64,000 nt of DNA from Micromonospora craniellae (GTDB lineage: Bacteria > Actinomycetota > Actinomycetes > Mycobacteriales > Micromonosporaceae). Location of the stretch: NCBI RefSeq assembly GCF_014764405.1, contig NZ_CP061725.1:1116001-1180000 (forward strand), given 5' to 3'. The position numbers and the translations under genes are program-made. The notes under the pieces are model-generated. The model had not been told where the DNA came from, searched no databases, and saw nothing but the letters and a program-made list of their open reading frames with translations. Below are positions 25,161 to 32,272 of the stretch, in pieces. Every line of letters begins with the position of its first letter. Position 1 is the first letter of the stretch.

Positions 25161-26003
25161 ATGGCACCGAAGACCGCTCGCGCTCGCCGGTTGGGCCTCG
25201 CGCTGCGCCACCACCGGGAAGCCGCCGGCCTCACCCTGGAAGCTGCGGCCGACGAGATCAACAGCACCCGTAGCACGCTGTCCCGCTACGAGAACGCGCA
25301 GACACTGGTCAACCCCGCCACCGTACGGGCGCTGCTCACCCTCTACGGCGTCAAGGCCGAGGAGGTCGCCGCCGCCGTCGCGCTGGCCAAGGACGCACGC
25401 AAGCCCGGCTGGTGGGTCTCCTACTCGTACCTGCTGGACCGGCGCACCATCGACTTCATCGCGTTGGAGGCCGAGGCCACCGGCATCGCCAACTTCGAGC
25501 CGTCGGTAATGCCGGGTCTGCTGCAGACCGCCGACTACATCCGCGCGGTGATGCGGGGCGGACCGCACACGCTCAGCGACAACGACGTCGAGGAGCGGGT
25601 CCATATGCGGCTCGACCGGCAACAACGGGTCTTCGAGCAGGATCCGCCGATCTTCGACGCGATCCTCGACGAGGCCGCGCTGCTACGCCCGGTCGGCGAC
25701 GGGTCGGCCATGCAGGGGCAGCTCAACCATCTGCTCAAGATGAGCGAACTGCCGAACATCACCGTGCAGGTGATCCCGTTGGTCGCCGGCTACCACCGGG
25801 GCACCCGAGGTTCGCTGCACATCCTCGAGTTCGCCGACCCGGAGGACCCGATCATCGCCTCCGTGGAGACCGTCGCCGGGCAGATGATCCTGGACCGGCC
25901 CGGCGAGCTGCGCACCTGCACCAAGATCATGGAACACCTGCGGACCGTCGCGCTCAGCCCGGCGGCCAGCCGCGACCTACTCCTGAACCTGAAGGGACGG
26001 TAA
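25161..26003 (+). CDS. XRE-family regulator with DUF5753 domain
   Basis: A 280-residue regulator. The N-terminal helix-turn-helix occupies about residues 8-65 (LGLALRHHREAAGLTLEAAA ... TRSTLSRYENAQ). The C-terminal DUF5753 effector domain contains FEPSVMPGLLQTADYIRAVM and ITVQVIPLVAGYHRGTRGSL. In Streptomyces such proteins (WhiJ/AbaA-like) pair with a DUF397 partner and affect development and antibiotic production. Here the partner starts five bases downstream. The ATG at 25161 is chosen because the HTH fold begins soon after; an in-frame ATG at 25125 adds 12 poorly conserved residues. Confidence 0.92.
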   Translation: MAPKTARARRLGLALRHHREAAGLTLEAAADEINSTRSTLSRYENAQTLVNPATVRALLTLYGVKAEEVAAAVALAKDARKPGWWVSYSYLLDRRTIDFIALEAEATGIANFEPSVMPGLLQTADYIRAVMRGGPHTLSDNDVEERVHMRLDRQQRVFEQDPPIFDAILDEAALLRPVGDGSAMQGQLNHLLKMSELPNITVQVIPLVAGYHRGTRGSLHILEFADPEDPIIASVETVAGQMILDRPGELRTCTKIMEHLRTVALSPAASRDLLLNLKGR

Positions 26004-26007
26004 GAGG

Positions 26008-26208
26008 ATGACACCGACGACCAACACCGTGGTGGCCGTGACCGGGTGGCGCAAGAGCAGCCACAGCGGTGACGAGGGAGCCTGCGTGGAGGTGGCGGTC
26101 GTTCCCGGGACGGTGGCCGTACGCGACTCCAAGGACCCGGACGGCCCGCTGCTGCATTTCCCGCCGGCCGCCTGGACCGCCTTCGCCCAGGCACCCCCGA
26201 CCTGCTGA
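26008..26208 (+). CDS. DUF397 protein
   Basis: A 66-residue DUF397 protein with the signature WRKSSHSGDEGACVEVAV and the C-terminal VAVRDSKDPDGPLLHFPPAAW. It is the usual partner of XRE-DUF5753 regulators, possibly an antagonist or co-factor. It begins with ATG just after the regulator's stop, with AAGAGG upstream, so the pair is one operon. Confidence 0.93.
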   Translation: MTPTTNTVVAVTGWRKSSHSGDEGACVEVAVVPGTVAVRDSKDPDGPLLHFPPAAWTAFAQAPPTC

Positions 26209-26262
26209 ACCGGGTCCACACCCCCCGGAGCCGTACCACCGCGAGCTGACCCCCCAGAACCG

Positions 26263-26299
26263 CTGACCGGGCCGGTAAGGGCACCGCCGGCCCGGTCAG
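26263..26299. terminator. Bidirectional hairpin terminator
   Basis: Perfect 13-base arms, CTGACCGGGCCGG and CCGGCCCGGTCAG, lie between the converging DUF397 and ROK genes. Confidence 0.75.
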
Positions 26300-26306
26300 C
26301 CCTGGA

Positions 26307-27359
26307 TCAGTCGCCGACCAGCGGCGGTGGTGCCGGCAGGTCCCGGGCCGCCTCCAGCGCGGCGAGCGCGACGCCCCGCGCACCGGCCATGTCGCGCTCC
26401 GGCACCAGTGCGAACGTGGCCAGCGCGGCCTGCTCCGCGCGGAGCGCGGTGTGCTCGCGTACCGCCGTGAGGAACCAGTCACGGAACTCCGGGGCCGTCT
26501 CCACCACGCCACCACCGACGAAGTAGGCATGCGGATCGGTGAAGTTCGCCGTGATGGTGAACAGCGCACCGAGTGCCCGCGCCTGCTGCGCGAAGATCTC
26601 CCGGGCCAGTTCGTCGCCGCGCTCGCCGTACCCGCGCACCAGCTTGGCCGCCCGGGCCGGTGGCTCGGCCGCCAACGGGTGCCCCGGGAACCGCGTCAAC
26701 CAGTACGGCAGCAGGTTGCGCCCGATCGCGGTCAGCGAGGCCACGCTCTCCACGTCACCGACGAAACCGCAGGCGCAGGTCGGCACCGGCTGCTCCGGGG
26801 CCAGCACGGTGGTCAGCGGGATCTGCACGTGCCCCAGCTCGCCGGCCATGCCGGCCGCACCGGACACCACCCGACCGTTCTCCACCACACCGCCGCCCAG
26901 CCCGGTGCCGACGATCGCCGCCACCGACGACCGCTGCATCGCGTCGGTGCCGAAGTGCACGTGGTGGGCGTAGAGCGCGGCGGCGTTGCCGTCGTTGTGA
27001 TAGACCACCGGCAGCCCGAGCCGGCGTTCCAGCGCCCCCCGCACATCGTACCCGCGCCAGGCCGGCTGGGAAAAGTTCGTCGAGCCCTTCGACGAGATCA
27101 CCCCGGTGGCGCTGGCCGGGCCCGGCGTGTCCAGCCCGACCGCCCGGACCGACTCGCGGGGCACACCTGCGCGAGTCAGTACGCCGTCGAAGGCCCGCGC
27201 CATCGCCGCCACCGCCGCCTCCGGCCCGGCCTGCACCTCGCTGGGCGTCTCCACCAGCTCGTCCACCAGGAACCGCCCGTCGAGGGTCAGGACCGTGGTG
27301 TTGTTGCTCGTACCCCCGTTGTCGATCCCGACGACCACCGGCACCGTTGCGCCATCCAC
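26307..27359 (-). CDS. ROK-family sugar kinase-like protein
   Basis: A 350-residue ROK protein without an N-terminal HTH, so a kinase rather than a repressor. The ATP loop is VVGIDNGGTSNNTTVLTLDG, the sugar-site aspartate is in VYHNDGNAAALYAHHVHFG, and a glycine-rich loop is IVGTGLGGGVVENGR. The usual ROK zinc motif CxCGxxGCxE is altered: CACGFVGDVES keeps only the first cysteines. Substrate glucose or N-acetyl sugar cannot be decided. The GTG at 27359 lies nine bases after GGGAGG. Confidence 0.82.
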   Translation of the reverse strand: MDGATVPVVVGIDNGGTSNNTTVLTLDGRFLVDELVETPSEVQAGPEAAVAAMARAFDGVLTRAGVPRESVRAVGLDTPGPASATGVISSKGSTNFSQPAWRGYDVRGALERRLGLPVVYHNDGNAAALYAHHVHFGTDAMQRSSVAAIVGTGLGGGVVENGRVVSGAAGMAGELGHVQIPLTTVLAPEQPVPTCACGFVGDVESVASLTAIGRNLLPYWLTRFPGHPLAAEPPARAAKLVRGYGERGDELAREIFAQQARALGALFTITANFTDPHAYFVGGGVVETAPEFRDWFLTAVREHTALRAEQAALATFALVPERDMAGARGVALAALEAARDLPAPPPLVGD

Positions 27360-27396
27360 CGAAACCCGCCTCCCGTCGTCCGAACCTGACGCGAGG

Positions 27397-28245
27397 TTAG
27401 TTCTCGGTCCGCCGGCCTGCCATGCCCGCCGGGCCGTTCCTGCGGTGCCCGGCACAGGCCGGCCGGCAGGCGGTCATCACGGTGGCCCCCAGATCGCCGT
27501 CACGGACCACCTCCGGCACCAGCCCGACACCGGTCAGCACCGTCCGCAACTCGTCCACCTGGTCCTCCCCCACCTCCACCACCAGGTGCCCGCCCGGCGC
27601 GAGCCACCGCGGCGCGGTGGTGGCGACCCGGCGCAGCACCGCCAGGCCGTCCGGGCCGCCGTCCAGCGCCACCGGTGCCTCGTGCCAGCGGGACTCGGGC
27701 GGCAGCAACGGCAGCGCCGTCGTCGGCACGTACGGGGCGTTCGCCACCACCAGGTCCAGAGCACCCCGGCAGGCGGCCGGCAGCGGCGCGAAGAGGTCAC
27801 CGCAGAGCACCGGCACCGCCAGGTCGGCCAGGTTCCGCCGGGCACAGGCCACCGCCGTCGGATCCAGGTCGACCGCGGCCACCAGCCGGGGCGTGGTGAG
27901 CCGACCGGCCAGCGCGCTGGTCACCGCGCCGGAACCGCAACACAGCTCCACCACGGTCGCCGCCGGTCCGGTCACCGCCACGGCGGCCGAGACCAGCAAC
28001 GCGGTACGCGACCGGGGCACGAAGACCCCCGGGCGTACGCCGATCCGCTCGCCGCAGAACTCCGCCCAGCCGAGCAGATGCTCCAAGGGTTCACCCGCGA
28101 CCCGCCGGTCGACCAGACCGGCCAACGCCTCCGGGCTGTCCGCCCCCTCCACCAGCAGCCGGCTCTCGTCCTCGGCCCAGACACAACCCGCCTCCCGCAG
28201 CCGGCGCACCAGGGCGTCGAACTCGGCCGGGGAGACGGGCCGCAT
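27397..28245 (-). CDS. PrmC/HemK-like protein-(glutamine-N5) methyltransferase
   Basis: A 282-residue class I methyltransferase. It has an N-terminal helical segment (FDALVRRLREAGCVWAEDES), PGVFVPRSRT, the SAM loop VVELCCGSGAVTSALAG, and the catalytic VVANAPYVPT. In place of the canonical NPPY it reads NAPY, as in a subgroup annotated as putative protein N5-glutamine methyltransferases, so release-factor methylation is uncertain. The ATG at 28245 shares one base with the stop of the upstream PLP gene (TGATG). A longer frame upstream is antisense noise. Confidence 0.82.
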   Translation of the reverse strand: MRPVSPAEFDALVRRLREAGCVWAEDESRLLVEGADSPEALAGLVDRRVAGEPLEHLLGWAEFCGERIGVRPGVFVPRSRTALLVSAAVAVTGPAATVVELCCGSGAVTSALAGRLTTPRLVAAVDLDPTAVACARRNLADLAVPVLCGDLFAPLPAACRGALDLVVANAPYVPTTALPLLPPESRWHEAPVALDGGPDGLAVLRRVATTAPRWLAPGGHLVVEVGEDQVDELRTVLTGVGLVPEVVRDGDLGATVMTACRPACAGHRRNGPAGMAGRRTEN

Positions 28246-29402
28246 CAGGTTGCCGCGTCCAGTGCGGCCGTGACGTCGGCGACCAGGTCGACGGTGTCCT
28301 CCACCCCGCAGGAGAGCCGGACGAAGCCGGGTGGGGTGTCGTCGCCCCACTGCGCCCGCCGGTCGGCGGTGGTGTGCAGGCCGCCGAACGAGGTCGCCGC
28401 GCCGACCAGCCGGGCCGCGTCGAGGAACCGGGCGACCCGCTCGGCACCACCCAGGTCGAAGGAGAGTACCCCCGGCATCCGCCGCATCTGCCGCGACGCC
28501 ACCGGGTACGCCGGGTCGTCCGGCAGGCCAGGCCAGCGCACCCCCGTCACGTCGGGGCGGGCCGCGAGCAGCCGGGCCAGCGCCTCCGCGTTCGCCGTCT
28601 GCCGGGCCAGTCGCAGGTCGAGGGTGGCCAGCGACCGGTGGGCCAGCCAGGCGTCGAACGCCCCGGGCACCGCCCCGGTGACCGTCCGCCACGCGGTGGC
28701 CTGTTCCAGCAGCGGGGCCGACCGGGTGGCGAGGTAGCCGAGCAGCAGGTCGGAGTGCCCGGTCAAGGCTTTGGCGCCGGAGGCCACCACCAGGTTCGCG
28801 CCGAGGTCCAGCGGGCGCTGGCCGAGCGGCGTGGCGGTGGTGTTGTCCACCGCCAGCAGGGCACCGGCCGTGTGTGCCCGCTCGGCCAGGGCGGGCAGGT
28901 CCACCACGTCCAGGCCCGGGTTGGCCGGTGTCTCCACCAGCACCAGGCGTACGCCGGTGAAGTCCGGGTAGGGCCCGGCGGTCGGCGCGAACAGCACCCG
29001 TACCCCGTTGCCGGCCAACGTGTCGGTGGCGAACGCGCGCACCGGGAAGTAGCCGTCGGCGGGCAGCACCACGGTGTCACCGGCCCGCAGCACCGCCAGC
29101 AGCAGGCCGGTGATCGCCGCCTGGCCACTGGCGAAGACCCGGCAGTCGCCGCCCTCCAGCTCGCCGATCGCCGCCTCCAGCAGCCGGCGGGTCGGGTTGT
29201 CCGGCCGCCCGTAGCCGTTCGGCGCCGCCGCCGGTCCCTGCCACGGGTCCAGGTGGTACGGCGCGGCGAAGACCGGACCGGGCAGGAACGGCGCGCCGGG
29301 CGTCGGCTCGGGCAGACCCGCGTGTACGCACCGGGTGCCGTCACCGGCGGACCGATCGTCCTCCTTCGGGAGGCGGAAACCCTCGTCGTCCACGGTGCTC
29401 AC
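28245..29402 (-). CDS. Cys/Met-metabolism PLP-dependent enzyme (cystathionine gamma-lyase-like)
   Basis: A 385-residue fold-type I PLP enzyme of the trans-sulfuration family. Landmarks are YGRPDNPTRRLLEAAIGELEGG, FASGQAAITGLLLA, VETPANPGLDVVDLPAL, and the lysine region VVASGAKALTGHSDLLLG. The C-terminus has SFGGLHTTADRRAQWGDD. It could be a cystathionine gamma-lyase or gamma-synthase; the specificity cannot be read. It starts MSTVDDEGFRLPKEDD, overlaps gpsA by four bases, and is translationally coupled to the methyltransferase below. Confidence 0.87.
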   Translation of the reverse strand: MSTVDDEGFRLPKEDDRSAGDGTRCVHAGLPEPTPGAPFLPGPVFAAPYHLDPWQGPAAAPNGYGRPDNPTRRLLEAAIGELEGGDCRVFASGQAAITGLLLAVLRAGDTVVLPADGYFPVRAFATDTLAGNGVRVLFAPTAGPYPDFTGVRLVLVETPANPGLDVVDLPALAERAHTAGALLAVDNTTATPLGQRPLDLGANLVVASGAKALTGHSDLLLGYLATRSAPLLEQATAWRTVTGAVPGAFDAWLAHRSLATLDLRLARQTANAEALARLLAARPDVTGVRWPGLPDDPAYPVASRQMRRMPGVLSFDLGGAERVARFLDAARLVGAATSFGGLHTTADRRAQWGDDTPPGFVRLSCGVEDTVDLVADVTAALDAAT

Positions 29403-30430
29403 TCCGGCTTGGTGGTGCGGCTCATCAGGGCCCGGACCGCGCGGCGCGGATCGACCCCCTCGTGGCAGACCAGCTCGACCTGCTCGGTGATCGGCATCTC
29501 CACCCCGTGCGCGCGGGCCAGGTCCCGGATCGCCAGCGCGCTCTTGACCCCCTCGGCGGTCTGCCGGGTGGCCACCCGCGCCTCCTCCAGCGTGGCGCCC
29601 CGACCCAGGTGCTCGCCGAAGGTGCGGTTGCGGGCCGACGGGGACGAGCAGGAGGCGACCAGATCGCCCATGCCGGCCAGGCCGGCGAAGGTGAGCGGGT
29701 CGGCGCCGAGGGCCACCCCGAGCCGGGCGGTCTCGGCCAGCCCACGGGTGACCAGCATCGCGCGGGTGTTGTGCCCGAACCCCATCGCGGTGGCGATGCC
29801 GTACGCCAGGGCGATCACGTTCTTCACCGCCCCGCCCAGCTCACAGCCGACCACGTCGTCGTTGGTGTACGGACGGAAGTACGGCGTGGTGATCGAGTGC
29901 TGCACCTGCGCGGCGCGGTCGGCGTCGGTGCCGGCGACCACGGTGGCGGCCGGCTGCTCGGCCGCGATCTCCGGCGCCAGGTTGGGCCCGGAGACCACCA
30001 CCACGCGATCCGCCGCCACCCCGGCGGTCTCGACGATGACCTCGCTCATCCGCTTGGTGGTGCCGAGCTCGATACCCTTCATCAGCGAGACCAGGGTGGC
30101 GTCGGGGTGCAGGTGACCGACCCACTCGGCGAGGTTGCCGCGCAGCGTCTGCGAGGGCACCGCCAGCACCACCATCTCGGCGCCCTCGATCGCCTCGGCG
30201 GCGTCACCGGTGCCGGTGACCCGCTGCGGCAGCACCACTCCCGGCAGGTACTCCGGGTTGCGTCGCTCGTCCCGGAGGACGTCGGCGATGGCCTGCCGCC
30301 GCGCCCAGATCGTGACGTCCCGCCCGGCGTCACCGAGGATCTTGGCGAACGCCGTCCCCCACGACCCGGCCCCCAGCACCGCCACATGCCCGCTCTGCTG
30401 CGCGCCGCCACGGGGCTGACGCTCGCTCAT
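29399..30430 (-). CDS. gpsA: NAD(P)H-dependent glycerol-3-phosphate dehydrogenase
   Basis: A 343-residue GpsA that makes sn-glycerol-3-phosphate for phospholipids. The dinucleotide fold is VAVLGAGSWGTAFAKILGDAG, the conserved middle is SGPNLAPEIAAEQPAATVVA, and the catalytic lysine is in GGAVKNVIALAYGIATAMGFG. The first ~14 residues (MSERQPRGGAQQSGH) are not part of the family core and resemble the MSER mini-ORF immediately upstream, so the start may have been reshaped by a repeat. The gene follows plsC, consistent with one lipid operon. Confidence 0.94.
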   Translation of the reverse strand: MSERQPRGGAQQSGHVAVLGAGSWGTAFAKILGDAGRDVTIWARRQAIADVLRDERRNPEYLPGVVLPQRVTGTGDAAEAIEGAEMVVLAVPSQTLRGNLAEWVGHLHPDATLVSLMKGIELGTTKRMSEVIVETAGVAADRVVVVSGPNLAPEIAAEQPAATVVAGTDADRAAQVQHSITTPYFRPYTNDDVVGCELGGAVKNVIALAYGIATAMGFGHNTRAMLVTRGLAETARLGVALGADPLTFAGLAGMGDLVASCSSPSARNRTFGEHLGRGATLEEARVATRQTAEGVKSALAIRDLARAHGVEMPITEQVELVCHEGVDPRRAVRALMSRTTKPE

Positions 30431-30504
30431 GCCGACGCTCCGCTTCGCTGCGCGCCGCCACGAGACACCCCGCACCGATGACTCACTCGCTGACGCTCGC
30501 TCAT
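30427..30504 (-). other. MSER-type mini-ORF repeat between plsC and gpsA
   Basis: A 25-codon frame starts ATG AGC GAG CGT (MSERQRVSHRCG...) and ends ...GAQRSGASA. Its ATG overlaps the plsC stop and its TGA overlaps the gpsA ATG, both as ATGA. It duplicates the beginning of GpsA (MSERQ, RGGAQ, SG). Probably a repeat element rather than a functional peptide. Confidence 0.55.
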
Positions 30505-31232
30505 GACGCTGCCTCGGGGCGGTCGGCGTTGGCGCGGGAGGTGCGCTGCCAGAGCGGCGGGGGTGTGCCGCCCCGGATCTCGGCGAGCAGGTCCCGCACC
30601 CGCAGCATGATCACGTCGGTCATCTCCTCGAGCACCTGCCGGCTCGGCGCTGACCCGGCCCAGTGGCTCAGGTCGACCGGCGGCCCGGCCACCACGGTCA
30701 CCGGGATGCGGGGGCGCGGGTTGAGCCGGGCACGGCGCGGGTCGAACATCTGCTCCGGCCCCCACATCGCCACCGGCACGACCGGGGCACCGGTGGTCAG
30801 TGCCAGCCGGGCCGCGCCGGTCTTGCCCTTCATCGGCCACAGGTCCGGCTCCCGGCTGGTGGTGCCCTCCGGATAGATGATCACCGCCGCGCCCTCGCTC
30901 AGGGCTTTGACCAACGCGTCCAGCGACTTGACCGCGTCGACCGAGCCGCGCTCCACCGGGATCTGGCGGCACCGGTGCAGGATCCAGCCGATTACCGGAA
31001 CCTTGAACACGCTCGCCTTGCCGAGGAACTGCGGCCACCGACCGGCGTCATAGACGAAGTGCGCCGACACCAGCGGATCGGCGTGCGAGATGTGGTTCGC
31101 CACGATGATCACCGGGCCGTCCTGCGGCAGGTACTCCATGCCCCGCCAGGTACGCCGGGTCCATACGGTCACCACCGGCTTGACCAGCACCACGGCGAAC
31201 CTCCGCCAGAACCCCAGCCTGCGCCGACCCAC
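30501..31232 (-). CDS. plsC: 1-acyl-sn-glycerol-3-phosphate acyltransferase
   Basis: A 243-residue PlsC-type acyltransferase that makes phosphatidic acid. Motif I, HX4D, is NHISHADPLVSAHF. Motif III is IIYPEGTTSREPDLWPMKGKTG. Motif IV is APVVPVAMWG. An N-terminal hydrophobic segment (RFAVVLVKPVVTVW) may associate with the membrane. The GTG at 31232 lies four bases after GAGGAGG; the upstream frame to 32222 is antisense to cofC. A C-terminal basic tail (PLWQRTSRANADRPEAAS) is longer than in E. coli. Confidence 0.92.
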   Translation of the reverse strand: MGRRRLGFWRRFAVVLVKPVVTVWTRRTWRGMEYLPQDGPVIIVANHISHADPLVSAHFVYDAGRWPQFLGKASVFKVPVIGWILHRCRQIPVERGSVDAVKSLDALVKALSEGAAVIIYPEGTTSREPDLWPMKGKTGAARLALTTGAPVVPVAMWGPEQMFDPRRARLNPRPRIPVTVVAGPPVDLSHWAGSAPSRQVLEEMTDVIMLRVRDLLAEIRGGTPPPLWQRTSRANADRPEAAS

Positions 31233-31361
31233 CGTGCCTCCTCGTGCCCACCCCGACCCGCCCACCGGAGACCTCCGGTGACGCCCGCAGCCGAAATCAT
31301 GCCTGTTCGCCCCCGGTACGGCCAGTGAGGGTACCGCCGTCGGGCTGGCAGGATGACAGGT

Positions 31362-31991
31362 GTGAGTCAGCCCTGGACCGTGGTGGTGCCGGTCAAGCGC
31401 CTGGTCGCCGCGAAGTCGCGGCTGCGTGGCGGGCTGCCCGGCGTACCGCACGAGGAGCTGGCGCTGGCGCTCGTGGCCGACACCCTCGACGCGGTGCGGG
31501 CCTGTCCCGAGGTGGTCGAGGTGCTCGTGGTCACCGACGACGCCCGGGTCCGCGCCGAGGCCCTCGCGGCCACCGCCCGGGTGCTGCCGGACGTCCCGGA
31601 CGCCGGCCTCAACGCCGCGTTCCGGCACGGCGCGGCACAGGTGTCCGGCCCGGTGGCCGGGATCACCGCCGACCTTCCCGCGCTGCGCCCGGCCGAGCTC
31701 GCGGCGGCGCTGCGCGCGGTGGGGGAGGCGCCGCCCGGCGTCCGCTGCTACGTGGCCGACGCGCCGGGCGCCGGCACCGTGCTGCTGGCCGCGCCGGCGG
31801 GCGTACCCCTTCGGCCGTGCTTCGGGCCCGGCTCGGCCACGGCGCACGCGGCGAGCGGCGCCCGGCCGCTGGCCGGCGACTGGCCGAGCCTGCGCCGGGA
31901 CGTGGACACCCCGGACGACCTGGCCGCCGCCGCCCGGCTCGGGCTCGGGCCGCGCACCGCGCGACTGGCCGCCGGCTGCCTCACCGGCTGA
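31362..31991 (+). CDS. cofC: 2-phospho-L-lactate (or phosphoenolpyruvate) guanylyltransferase
   Basis: A 209-residue CofC/FbiD nucleotidyltransferase of coenzyme F420 synthesis. It begins (V)SQPWTVVVPVKRLVAAKSRLRG, the family signature. VLVVTDDARV, ITADLPALRP and RPCFGPGSATAHA follow, ending with DVDTPDDLAAAARLG. GTG at 31362 is preferred (AGGA eight bases before); ATG at 31353 is the alternative. It sits near gpsA/plsC and ppk, as fbiD does in mycobacteria. In actinobacteria the substrate is probably phosphoenolpyruvate. Confidence 0.93.
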   Translation: MSQPWTVVVPVKRLVAAKSRLRGGLPGVPHEELALALVADTLDAVRACPEVVEVLVVTDDARVRAEALAATARVLPDVPDAGLNAAFRHGAAQVSGPVAGITADLPALRPAELAAALRAVGEAPPGVRCYVADAPGAGTVLLAAPAGVPLRPCFGPGSATAHAASGARPLAGDWPSLRRDVDTPDDLAAAARLGLGPRTARLAAGCLTG

Positions 31992-32019
31992 GCTCCCCCG
32001 CCGGTGTACGGTGCTGGGC

Positions 32020-32217
32020 ATGCAGGGCACGGTGGCGACCTTCGACGCGGCGACCCGCAGCGGGCTGCTGCTGCTCGACGACGGCACCGAGCTGTCCTTC
32101 CCGGCCCGCGCCTTCGACGCCTCCGGGCTGCGGCTGCTCCGGCTCGGCCAGCGGGTCCGCGTCGAGACCGACGCCGCCGGAGACGTGGTTCGCGTGACCC
32201 TGCCGACGATGTCCTGA
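32020..32217 (+). CDS. Small cold-shock-like protein
   Basis: A 65-residue protein starting MQGTVATFDAATRSGLLLLDDGTEL and ending VRVETDAAGDVVRVTLPTMS. It is beta-rich and resembles the first half of a cold-shock/OB fold (GTVxxFD...GxGxxxxDDG). It lacks the usual aromatic RNP motifs, so nucleic-acid binding is uncertain. It follows cofC by 28 bases and may be co-transcribed. Position and size fit small CSD-like genes beside cofC in related genomes. Confidence 0.72.
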   Translation: MQGTVATFDAATRSGLLLLDDGTELSFPARAFDASGLRLLRLGQRVRVETDAAGDVVRVTLPTMS

Positions 32218-32232
32218 GGCAACCCAGCGAAA

Positions 32233-32254
32233 GTTCATTTTGCGTTAACCCGAG
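32233..32254 (+). promoter_or_regulatory. PHO-box-like direct repeat upstream of ppk
   Basis: Two 11-base units, GTTCATTTTGC and GTTAACCCGAG, lie end to end 18 bases before the ppk1 GTG. They resemble Streptomyces PhoP-binding units (G/T-TTCA-type direct repeats of 11 nt). ppk is a PhoP target in Streptomyces. Binding here is inferred from this likeness only. Confidence 0.45.
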
Positions 32255-32272
32255 TCGGGTGATTATGAGCAG

